From the NCBI RefSeq assembly GCF_018691265.1, contig NW_024881328.1:42417015-42481014 (forward strand): DNA of 64,000 nt, read 5' to 3'. The DNA is from Tyto alba (Eukaryota > Chordata > Aves > Strigiformes > Tytonidae). The notes beneath the pieces were generated by a model, which worked only from the letters and a program-made list of their open reading frames with translations, was not told where the DNA came from and ran no database searches. Positions 46,450 through 57,406 of this stretch are shown here, one piece after another (the first letter of the stretch is position 1; each line of letters begins with the position of its first letter). The translations under genes and the position numbers were made by a program.

Positions 46450-49400
46450 AGGATCGTCGGGATCCAAGGGCATGACTGGAGATGAGCTATGAGCTGGGGG
46501 ATGGATGTGCTAACACTCATTTGGCATGGAGGGGGGAACTGGGCCGTCAGTGTGTCCTCACCGGAGACAGTCCGAGGCCAGGAATTGTCATGCCATGTCT
46601 CTCACCAAGGAGTGGCTGATATTTAGTGCTGCGAGTTGCGAGTAAGAGTAGGACAAAGTGGTGGAAATTGGAGTGAAACATCTCACACAGGTTGCTGGAA
46701 ACATCTGGAGCATTGGGTTCATGCACCTGGAGCCTCCCTGGAAGGCAGGCAGAGTTATCCCAGGCTTGGCTTTGGCTCCCAAGCTGGAGGGCAGGTGGGC
46801 AGCTGGGGAGGTACGAGCCAGTTTGCCCTGTGAACTTCTGCTTTGTGGTCACCAGGCGTGGAGAATTTGGTGCTGCCATCTAAAGCCCTGCTCAGAAAGC
46901 CCTGTTCTTCAGCAGAAATCTCAGCTTCCCGCTGCTGAAAAAGAGGGGGTGGAAAATATGACCCCAGTGCAACTTAAAAATTAACAACACAGAAGCTTAT
47001 TTTTAAGAGTCTCATTGCTCATAAACCAGATTTTCACCCAAGTCTCAGGCTCCTGAGGGGAAGAAGGACACATAACTGGCCTTTACAGCTCCTCGGATGA
47101 GCCCTGGTATCTCTCAGCTCCTCAGTGGTGGTGGCGACATGTCTAGACACTCTGGGAAACATTCAATCAGGAGAAGGAAGAATGGGTCCCGCTGTTAGGA
47201 ACAATGCAAGAGGAACAAAACGGCCCATTTTTATTTTGTGCAGCTGCCTTTTAAAAGGACTATTAGGTCACTGAAAGTTTTAGTTACAGCAAAAAATAAC
47301 TCAAAAAACAACAAAAAATTGGAAATGAAACTGTATATATTTTTGGGAAATTGCTTTTTTTATTTTAATAGGTTTCCCTTTCAACTCTTTCCCAGCTGAT
47401 ATTTTTTTTTTTTTCTTTGAGTTCTATGATTATTAATGGCTGTAGCACTAATGTACTTGGAAAAAGCTCATTTGAGAACCATGTTTTTTGGATTATAAAA
47501 TATCTGAAAGATATTTTTCTTTTCTTCAGCCAACAATTGCCCAGTTTTCCCAAGAAGACATTATTCCATGCCACAGCATTGGATACATTGGACCAAGACC
47601 TGGCTTTGAAGATAAGTGGAAGAAGGTTGTTGCAGTGCGGTCATCACTTCTACCATAGAGCTCTCTTTGTGTGAATCTACCAGATGACGTTTGGGGTGAG
47701 GGGAATCCAATGACCACGCTGGCTCTGAAGGACTCACTTCCATTCACTGCCACATTGAGGGATTTCTGGTGTCACTAAAAAAACCCCCAAACTGTTCTTC
47801 TTTTTTTTTTTTTTTTTTTCAAAAGTGGAATCCAGGAGTTCTGGAAAGAGGTGTGGATGGACGTAGATGTGGTTTGTCTAGCTGGAGCATATGTTGTGGT
47901 GGTAGAGATTTCCGCTGACCAGCTTGCTTTGCAACAGACCTGCGGGATTCCCAGCAAGGGGGAAGGGCAGGCATCTCAGCCAAACTGTCTTCAAGGCATG
48001 TTTACATCATTGCTGGAGGGATGCGGAGGTGGTTCCACACAATATAACTCTTCAACAAGAAAAGCCACAGCCAACGCAGACTCAAACCACCAGGGAAGTG
48101 ATGTAGTAGTTTCTGAACACCCAAATGAGGCAACCCTCTGCTTCTCTGGGTTACACTCATTGCCTGCCTCGACTGCCCAGCTCAAGAGCATGAAAACCAT
48201 GCTCCATTGCTCAGTTTATGTGTGTCCCGTTGCCTGCAAACTGGGAAATTCAACCTGACTATGCTCAATTGGCCTTATTTTCAGCAAAGGAAGCTCAAAG
48301 CAGCCCAATTCCCATCTATGCTGAGACACACTTAGTGCAGAAGGAAGGCAGAACAGTGGTCCAAAGGCAGATTCCCATCATTACAGCTGTCAAGAGGAGA
48401 TGCCTAGAAGAAAGAACTTAGTAAACAGAGAAAGGATGAAGTCAGCTATTTCCTGCCAGACCTTGCAGTTTTTAACAAGCTCTTCCCTCAGAGCCAAAGC
48501 TTGGGATGTTGTGGATGTGCCTCTACCACCTGCCAACTGTCTGCAGTCCTACCTGCGTGGCGATTCCTACGGAGCAGAAATGAGACTCTGTGGCACAGGT
48601 CCTGCCAACCTCATGCCAGTGGGGAAGAGGGAACGTGGATTTCCCAGTCTCAGCAGCTGTGGCCAGACTACAGCCTTCTTGCACCTCTCAGGTGACCTCC
48701 TGGCTCTTTATGGTATAGCAGTGATTGCTTGCACATGCCCAAGTATCTACTGTTGGGAGCTGATGGAACTGCAGAGGGTTTCAGGAGCAGCTTTCACGGT
48801 CCTGCCTAAGTGAACAGAATGAAGAATTTCCCTGTTTGATCTCCAACCTGTCCTCTGCTATTTGATATTTATCATCTCCTTTTACCTCAACAGAGCAAGA
48901 AACCAATATGCAGTTTAATGCAAAACAGTGAAATCAGAGCTTTCATTTGAAGGAAAAAGCAGAAATTTCAGCTGTAACGGGACTACTTCTGTTTGAAATG
49001 CTGTACAAAACACAATGGATGAGCAGAAACAGCAATAACATGGAGTATTTGGAGTGCTCTTCTCTTCCATAAATCTATTTAGCATCCACCAGCTCAGCAC
49101 AGTGTCTCTTGGAAGCAGATCGGAGAGGTCTGGGAGTCCTTACCAGGGAGGGGAAGGGGGTAGAGCAGCAGTGGAGGTTGGTGATTCTTTGACCTTTTTT
49201 GACAGTCCTTGCTTACAGAGGGAAAGTTCATGGAAAAGGTAATCCCCACCAGCTCCACATGCACAGACACTTAAATCCAGAGCACTTAAAGCTAAGGAGG
49301 CCAGGAGTATGCAGACCTACGAAATAAGAGCAGGTAGGATTCATCTTCAAGTGGTTTCCCATAACAACTGTTTAACCAATATTTCCCATCTATCTCCATT

Positions 49401-51340
49401 TTCTCGTGACCCTGATAAGTTCAGCGCTCCACTAAAAATAACCTCTCTCTTTTATTGCTGGGAAAGAATCCCAGTCTTCACAGAAACAGGGCTTCTAATC
49501 TTCACAGAGGCAGACACTGGGATACCCCAAAAGCTCAGAAACCGGCAGGAAAAGTTAACGAGACTTTCCCACTTATGGTTAAAAAAAAAAAAAAAAATAT
49601 CTGTGAGTTTATAGTAGTTGCAGATCCAAAGGTCCTTCTGCTCTCCAAATAAACTGTACTTTCCGGAGGTTTGGGGTTGGCTGTGCTATGGTATGAACTT
49701 CAGAAATAGGAATTGATGAGGTCTTTAGCAGAGATATCCAAAATAGTTGGGCAAAGACCCCAGTCCTGCTCTATGTGCTCTGATTTGGAAAGGGATGCTC
49801 CAGTCGCCTCTTGGGGACTCGGCAGCCCATGTCTTTGCTAGTTCAGTGGCTGAATGTGTGGGTTTAATGTGCCTGCACTGAGCCCTTAGGTTCACCTGGG
49901 CAGCTTTGCAAGCTGGGATGGGGTTTCAAGAGCACACTGTTATTGACAGTGATTACATCGTGCCAGCAGCACTGCTGCCAATTGCTCCGTATGTTTACAG
50001 TGAAAAAAAGAGGAAAGAAAATAACTGAGATCCATAAGTTGGAATAAAATGAAACAGAAAGCTAGCTAATCAATTTATTCGTGAAAGAGGGAGAAAGGCA
50101 GTCTTGTTCTTTAAAACACACAAATCTCCTGAGCTCTGTGCATGTGTTAAAGCAGTGGGATGGAGCTGTGGCTTCTTCCAAAGCAGCTTCTCAAGAGCTC
50201 TGTAGTCTGCAGACATCATTAGGAGAAGGCAATTATCAATCCTTCTGCCCAGAGAAGGAGTTGAAGCTGTCCATGTCTTGGAAGCCACTTCATGCTATTT
50301 CTCAGGAGGGCTCCGGGCCAGCAAACTCTCAGTCAGCACACCTCTGGAGAGGTTCAGATGTAGGCAGCCCTTTTCCAAAATTAAAACTCTCATCTGTCTA
50401 GGTCTCTCCTTCCTTCTGAACTTTGTGTGCTTTGTCAGAGGGAAAAAAAAGAAGCCAATCAAATTCCAGCTGCAGAGTAGGGACGCAGCACGACAGCTTG
50501 GGGTCTGTCCTCTGTTTTACTGGAAAATTTCAGAAGGGGAGAAAAATGCCAACTATTTTCCAGCTTCCAAGAAAGGCTGGTGACCACTGCAGAGAGCACG
50601 AGGCCAGACAGGCTGTGCGGTCAGAGGTCTTAAAAAGTGTATCCTTGGATTTTTGCTTCGGAGACTAGTGAGACTGGTGTAAGACTACACTTTGGAAGAG
50701 TATTTTGGGAATAGCCTTATGCACAGAGGTGTCCTCAGCCTTCTGTTAAACATTTAGGGGAGAAAGAGCCCAGAAGGAATCAGAATCAGCAAGAATCAGC
50801 CCAATGCCATGTGAGGAGCACAAGGCAAAGCCAAGGACAGATCTGAACCTTTCCAGATCTCAGCCCCAATATTTAACTGTAAAACTATCCTTCCACTCCT
50901 CAGCCCAGCTTCTTGACCTGCCTAGTGTGCTCACTACTTCAGCTGGCACTTGGGCCAAAACTCTGTTCTCTGTAGCATGAATCAATTCTTCCTTCCTTTC
51001 TCTTGATGATGCTTAAAAAAGTAATAGCAGCAATCCTTGAGCAGATACCATGGAGAGGTTAATAAGGAGAAACTATTTGTAGATCTTAAGGTATTGGATC
51101 ATGCTTTGTTATGGCAACGAAACTTGTTATTCCTTGTTTCCTCTTGTCTTTTATACACATCATAGTCATCAAGGCTTCAATCCAGCTTACAGTAAACATT
51201 CAGAAACCTCAGGATTTTAGAACTTTTTTGTTGTGCGACTGGTAAGAACATTAAAAAAGAGAGTAAAGAAGAAAGCCTGTCAAAAAACAGAGTCTCAGAA
51301 GGAAGGAGGGGTCTCTAGCCCGAGGAGAAACCTTGCGCCT
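46450..51340. other. Unique non-coding sequence
   Basis: No gene is recognised. T19 at 47801-47819 and an A17 run near 49.58 kb are the only clear repeats. Several 60-137-residue open frames in 47.8-48.8 kb overlap in different frames and show no family signature. Confidence 0.5.
47801..47819. repeat. Poly-T run (T19)
   Basis: Uninterrupted T19. Confidence 0.9.
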
Positions 51341-51380
51341 CTAGAGAAATTGTACCTGAGACTTCATGTTGGGAAGCTAG

Positions 51381-51429
51381 AGCAGATGACATCTGGAGGT
51401 CCCTTCCAGCCTGCATGATCCTGTGGGTC
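51381..51429 (+). mobile_element. Short CR1 LINE 3'-end relic
   Basis: The segment reading GATGACATCTGGAGGTCCC then TTCCAGCC and a degenerate ATGATCCTGTGGGTCT tail matches the last about 50 bp of avian CR1 elements in plus orientation. It is more diverged and shorter than the copy at 2.44 kb. Confidence 0.7.
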
Positions 51430-53003
51430 TACAACACCAAAACCCCACAGCAAGCCCAGCCCAGAGCACGGGTGGATCAGGGGCTCCAAAATGATGAAAT
51501 GCTGCCTGGTTTCAGTTCAAAGCAATAAATCTTTCTTCACAGAGGTTACTTTACACTTGGACCAGGTTTGCAGAAAGATTTGCCAAGGTTCAGCAACGAG
51601 GTTCAGAGCAAATGCTGATATCAGGTTTGCTGCGCCTTTTGGGGAGTTTATTGCAAAGTCCATGTACATCTACAGGAGGTATCTTACCTGCTGTGGGAGA
51701 GGACAGCCTGCTCTGAGATGGGGCAGAAGGCAGAACAGCAGCTCACGCTGTCATTTCTTCTAGCAAAGTCATTGAGTAAAACATTCAGGGGAGATTCGTG
51801 TCTTGCGTTATCTCTTTGACACCCCCGCTGCCAATACAGAAGCTTTGTAAAATGCACACAGAAAGCATGTCATAGATCCTTGGGTAGAGAAACCATATTT
51901 TCTGCTCTGCAATTGTGCTGCATCTTGCAGAAGTTGCATAAGTGACCATGGATCCTAGGCACAACAGGGTGACCTTACCCAATCTTCCCTATCCACTGAC
52001 ATGAAAATCTCATGACTTTTGTTATTCTGTTTTGCTAGAACATGATGTGTTTTGCTTTAGCCAGCACCATTTGTAGCATCCTCTCAGCTGATTGGACTGC
52101 AAAAAAACAGGAGAACAGTGGTTTCGAAAATAGGTTGGGTTTCAGCTTTTTCAGGACAAGACATTTTCATTTCAAAATACAGCAGTTTTTTTTAAAGAAA
52201 TGTGAACAGAAAAAATACAACCTGCTCCATTTGACCTGTGCTTTAAATTTTGCTGAGGAGAACAGAACCATTTCAAAGAAAGCAACTAAGGACATTTGGA
52301 GGGAGCTGGCCAACAAACAGAAAAAGATCACTGAGCACTTCAGCACCAAAACATCAGCAACTATAGGCTCATTCCAGCTTTTATTTGTCTTCCCTAGCTC
52401 AGCCACAAAGTGTCATACCCAGACGTTACCTGGAGGGAAAGAGTACTCCGAGCATCTGTCGCTGGGGAATGTCTGACATTTCAGTGTTTGCTCTGTGATT
52501 TGAAATGACACAAAAAGTTGAAATTCCAAATAAGGCTCCAGGACTATTGTCCAGAAAGAAAAAATATTATTTCATATAGAAATGTCAGAACCAACACGAC
52601 GTGTAGGTGGTTTGAAATGCTGGAGATCAGAACAGGAGCTGAAATGACTGCAAAATGCTTCCTTTCAAGTGCTTACATTATTAAACCTAATTTCCCTGTG
52701 TGTCTTGTCTTACAATGAGAGTGTATGACCTCTACCTTGCTGATGGCTGGCAGCAGAGAGAGACTCAGGAGAAGGGTCTGAATACAGGTTCTCTCTTTAT
52801 CATACTCCTTCATGTAGCCCCCATAACTAGTATGAGGAAATACAGGCTAGCTGGGCCATTTTATATCTTATAATTGTTGGATGCTCTTCTTCAGACCATA
52901 CAACCGTTCCCCTAGATTAACACTATTCCCATGGACTCAGCCAGCACAAAAGTTGCTCTTTGCCTCCCGGGCATTGAGGTCCTCCCAAGAGCACAGCCAT
53001 AAT

Positions 53004-53025
53004 AAAAAAAAAAAAAAAAAAAAAA
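53004..53025. repeat. Poly-A run (A22)
   Basis: Uninterrupted A22 preceded by AAT, so an AATAAA string overlaps its start. No retrogene body is recognised upstream. Confidence 0.9.
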
Positions 53026-53585
53026 GAGCTGGAGCTGCACTTTCCCTGAGGGAAGTGGAAGCATATTCTGAATTGATTTGAAACCAATCCAATCAAAAGA
53101 ATGAAATATTCCCCAATCAGGTCAAACTGACCAAAATGAAGTGTTTCATTTCAGGTTTGTCTCCCCCCACCCTTCAAAATAAAATAGAAAGAAAAAAAAA
53201 AATATATATATATAAAAAGAAGAACACTGCAGGTTTTCAGCACAATCACATTTCTTCCCTATGGGAAACAGGAAATCTGTGGAAGTGGTAAGTTTCCTTG
53301 GAAAAATCTTTCTCATCAACATTTCTCCACTATGCACAGCCTCCAAAAAGCTCGTTGCTCTGATCTGGGGGTTTCCCAGGAATTATGGCTAAGGCGCCCC
53401 TTATATCTGTCCTCAAGTCAAGCTCCCTGCTCAGATGATGTTTCCCCAAATCTACCGCAGACGGCAACATGATGTCCACCCTTGGACATCATGAGCCTGA
53501 GACCAGGCCATACCTAAAACAGGATTCCACCAAACAGTGACCCCCCCATCCCATCCCTTTTCTTGTACTAGTATTTTTTCAAAAA

Positions 53586-53611
53586 GTAATGTATGTGTAT
53601 GCATACATTAC
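53586..53611. repeat. Perfect 10-bp inverted repeat
   Basis: GTAATGTATG at 53586-53595 pairs perfectly with 53602-53611 across a 6-nt loop. A GT-rich stretch (GTGTGTATGTGTGCGTGAG) follows immediately. Confidence 0.85.
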
Positions 53612-54379
53612 AGGTGTGTATGTGTGCGTGAGTGTGTAAAAGCCCACTTTTTATTGCTAGGAAACACCACCACTTTTGGGGAGTATTGTTTCCTAACAGG
53701 TGAAGCAGGACTCGCACAGCACTGAGACTTTTTCTCTGTTACATGGGTCCGTGGCCGAGTGCTGAAATGCAGCCATCTGCTCTGAGCCAGGCATGACAGC
53801 AACACATGAAAGTCCTGGAAAAGAGGAGGAAAACCTAAGGCGTTTTCCTCTTTCCTGACTGCACAGCTTGGCTTGCAGCACCACCTTAATATCTTTCCCA
53901 TACTCGCTCTGACACTGCCTGGAAAACGGTGCGCAGTTATTAGCCCCATGTTCTTTGCAGCAAGCTGAAATGTTGAGAAACAATAAATTAGATTTTCAGA
54001 GGACTTCTTTGAGATCAGGAGACATGAATTGTTAAATGCTTTCGCCAGCAGCACCAAAGGATGCTCTAGGGAAACAGCAAGCAGAGAGTAGGTGAGAGAG
54101 GGCATCCGTCAGCACTCAGCCACCGAAGCACCTTTTCTCCTCCAAAAACCTGGCTTTCAGCAAATCCCTTACAAGGACTTTCTGTGTTATACCAGCTAGC
54201 CAAGGAGTTGTGCAATTAGATGTCAAACATGTTTGGAGAACAAAGTGTGTAAACGGGATGTAATGCAATACTACGTGTTTATTTCTGAACATGAATCCAA
54301 GCAAATCCATCCACGGCCACTTCGCAAGATGAATAAAATCTAACCAGCTTAAGACATCTTGCAGCATTAGTTCTCTCTC

Positions 54380-54680
54380 CTCTTTCACTAAAGAACCGGG
54401 ATGAAATGTTTTTAATAAAATGCTCTTTTTTTATATATACATATATATATCAAAGTTCAAATAAATCTTTACTATAATCAGAAGAATGCAGAGAATTGTA
54501 AAAGTTTAGAAGGGGTCACTTCTGACTGGCCCCTACTCCATAAAGTACAGTTTGATGTCCTGTAGTTTATAGCTGTACAAAGCCCAGCTCTTCTGCATTC
54601 AGATTGGCTGTTAATGTTGTAATGATGTTTAACTGCTGACAAATGAATTACAGGTGGGGAGCGCATTGCCCGTTTAAGAC
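54380..54680. promoter_or_regulatory. Enhancer-like AT-rich block (putative conserved element)
   Basis: The block is AT-rich and, apart from a short TA microsatellite (54432-54450), not repetitive. It holds a dense set of developmental transcription-factor cores: TAATGATG, TGACAAATGAATTAC, a CAGGTG E-box near 54652 and ATTGGCTG. The mixture and the absence of open frames resemble vertebrate conserved non-coding enhancers. Conservation itself cannot be seen from one sequence. Confidence 0.25.
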
Positions 54681-55269
54681 AAGGACTGTTTAAGTAAAAA
54701 AATCTGTCATTTTTATTTGGTTGCTTTTTTTTTTTTTAATGTTTCTTTTTAATTCCCTCAAGCAAACAGATTAAGGAACATCATAGCCTGTCAAGTAATG
54801 CATGTTTGTAAAAACACCACATCTCTTTGATGCATCTATCATGCACTGGAGAGGAGAGAGAGGGGTTTTCTTTCACTTGCAGTGTAGCTTCTTTTTATTT
54901 TTTGCCACTAATTATGGAATTTCTCATTAAAATAACAAGAAGCACGTCTGGCTGGGATTCCAGCACATGTTTTCACTTTTGGAAACCAATGGGAACCGTA
55001 TGCTTTCTTCCTCCTTCCATGTCCCATGCAGCAATGGCAGTGCAGAGGCTGGCATCAGCATCCATGCCCTGCTCCACCAGCCCCACGGCCAGGCACCGGG
55101 AAAAGGCGCTTTTCCAAAAGCAGACCCAGTTCACACCGGCCACGGGGGCGATGCCACGTTCACCGGCTAATTTTAAACTTCTAAAATTCATGCCATTCCC
55201 CAGCTTTTGGACCCCATTTTTATTTCTTTCCCCTCTTAGGCCTTTCTCCTCTCTTCTTCCTCTCCTTCC

Positions 55270-55500
55270 TTGTTCTGTTGCATTTTTTCTCGTGGCAAAA
55301 CTAACTCACGCAGACCTGCGGCAGTTTTTTATAAACTCTCCTTGAACGCCAAAGCGCCATGAACAATCATTTCCCTCCAGTTTACAGGAACATTCAAAGC
55401 GCTCCGAAACATATTTTCGACATAACTCATCACTTTGAAGATGCGTCCAAGCTTTTGTTCGTGTTTATTGACAGGAAGTTGTTTTTCATGGCTCAAATCA
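55270..55500. promoter_or_regulatory. Enhancer-like block with FOX/TGIF/ETS cluster
   Basis: TGTTTATTGACAGGAAGT (55462-55479) joins a FOX core (TGTTTAT), a MEIS/TGIF core (TGACAG) and an ETS core (CAGGAAGT). A SOX-type AACAAT lies at 55362-55367. CpGs are retained more than in neighbouring AT-rich DNA. This is consistent with a constrained cis-regulatory element but is not proof of one. Confidence 0.28.
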
Positions 55501-56704
55501 GGAGGGGGATGATGGAGGGGGGGAGTTGCCAAGCGGTTGAAGCTGTACCCTGCAAAACCTGACCCTGCATTCCTGGCATGAGCGTCGGCTTCCCCCAGCC
55601 ACCCACCACCCAACCTCACTCTTCTTTTTCAAGGGGGAAAACACATCATCAGAGCTTAAAACGGGGTAAATTAGAGCAAAGACGGATGCCGGCAGGTGAG
55701 AGGGGAGGAGAAACCTCTGTTTTCCATCATGGCTGTGGAGGAAGAGGGTGTTTTGGGGGCGCTCATTGGCCCTGGAGAGCAGGGGTGAGGGACAAGCTCC
55801 TCTTTTCTTCTCCCCAAAGGGAGGCTGTGCTGGGGAATGGGCCAGCATGCCACGATCATCCCCTTTTGCAACTCGGAGGCTTAGAGGAAATCATGACTCA
55901 TGGTGGGGGGGAGCAGGAAAAGGGGGGGTGCTGGCTGAATCATCCAGCGACGGTGGGGCAGGGCTTTCTATCCCTGGATTTGGCGGTTCACAGAAAGGCT
56001 TGTTGGGCTACTCTCCATTGAAATGGGCAAGAGGGCTGCAGGGTGGCCAGTTAAGGATGGTATCCTACCAGGAGGGGCCAAATCTGGGGGAGGAACTGGG
56101 TAGATGGTAATGGGAGAGGGGCAACACAGATGCCTACCTGCTCACTGCTGCATGCCAGGAGAGAAGGTCAAGCGTTCCTGGTTTCCACCTCAGGTCCCAG
56201 ACAATATCTTCAGGGCATATCCTCTGCTGGCTTCAATCATCTTGAACTTCAGCGAAGAGCAGCATCCTTTCTTGAAGGACATGGTGGCACTCATCTCCTG
56301 CTCCACGGGCTGGTCCTGGTTGAGGAAGCCAGCAGAGAAGCGGGACAAGTCCCCAGGGTGCATAGGGCAGAGGCACCAGAGCCTGAGAAGAGGACCTCAG
56401 CCAGCCAAAGAGAATTGCCATCATGAGAAAGCATCCTGCGAAATGCAACAGACCCGTTGGTCTTGACCTCACGGGCACATTCAAAAGCGCTCAGCAGCCC
56501 TGGCACAAATCACTGCTGTGCTCTGTTAAACAGGGAAAAGAGAGATTTTAAATAAGGTTGTATCAACCTTTTTATATTGACAATGGGACTGGTTATTATA
56601 TACTGTGTGCCTGAGGTTCTTCCACTGAAAGGAGCGTAATGCAACACTGGGGGCAATCCTTGATTCCACTTACTCCCAATAATTATTACTTCTTGGCTTG
56701 TTGC

Positions 56705-56720
56705 TACACTATATAGTGTA
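56705..56720. repeat. Perfect 16-bp palindrome
   Basis: TACACTATATAGTGTA is self-complementary over 16 bp. A perfect 7-bp stem with a 3-nt loop (AAGGTTG/CAACCTT) lies at 56554-56570. I looked for a DNA transposon with these as ends and did not find matching terminal repeats. Confidence 0.9.
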
Positions 56721-57234
56721 ATGTTATTGCTTGGAATGGTATGTTAACTTAGTTTTTACTGATACCATGTGTTCCCCTTCTTTTATCCCTGTAGTGTGTC
56801 AAGAACTGTTTTTCTAAGGATGGTCAGGGGAATATGATTCTAATATTACTGTAGATGATATAAAAAGTTTTATAGACAGTATTCCACGTTTGAACTGGGA
56901 GCCCAGAATTCAGCCATGAGGGCCTTAATCAGACATTTGAATTACATGTTTTAAAGGCTCAGATTGGCTGGTGAGGTAGAAAAGGCACTCACTTGATTAG
57001 AGGCAATAGCCAGTTTAAAAGTCAAGATGCTAGACCTGCACTTAGAGAGAAACAAAACAAAAACCTCTGAAAGCTGGACCTACAGTATGCAATTTCAGGC
57101 ATCATTTGGCTCCAGAAGCATGATTTAAAGCAGCTTGAAAAATACACAGGGACACATTGCTTACTGTGTTATTCCCGTGAGTGGAGCCATAAAACTCTGC
57201 CTGTTAATGTGACAGTCACCCTCTTTGCTGGCAG

Positions 57235-57406
57235 AGCTGGGGTAACACTTAGGCCCTCCAAAACTCAGAACAGAGGCTGTAAGAGGAGCTACAGAGCAAG
57301 GTGTACTGGTGATTACGGAGGAGCTTTGCATGATGCCTGGCCTGGCAACAAAATGATGCTTGCAGAAGTGGTCTTTTTCTTAGGTCACCATGCAGAGATG
57401 TTCAAG
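57235..57406 (+). other. Candidate 172-bp exon
   Basis: A strong acceptor (CACCCTCTTTGCTGGCAG) and a strong donor (TTCAAG then GTAAGG) bracket a segment open in one frame. A second acceptor-like site (GTCTTTTTCTTAG, ending 57383) would give a 23-bp microexon instead. The peptide is not recognised. Confidence 0.14.

Larger units (their letters stand above)
51440..54375. other. Unique non-coding sequence
   Basis: No gene is recognised. It contains the A22 run at 53004, an A/TA tract at about 53190-53216 and the inverted repeat at 53586. A 144-residue plus-strand open frame at 52042-52476 is Lys/Phe/Ser-rich and matches nothing known to me. Confidence 0.5.

Noticed and set aside
52900..53025. 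Retroposon ending in the A22 run
   Set aside because: An AATAAA string overlaps the run, but the upstream sequence matches no gene or SINE I know and no target duplication is visible.
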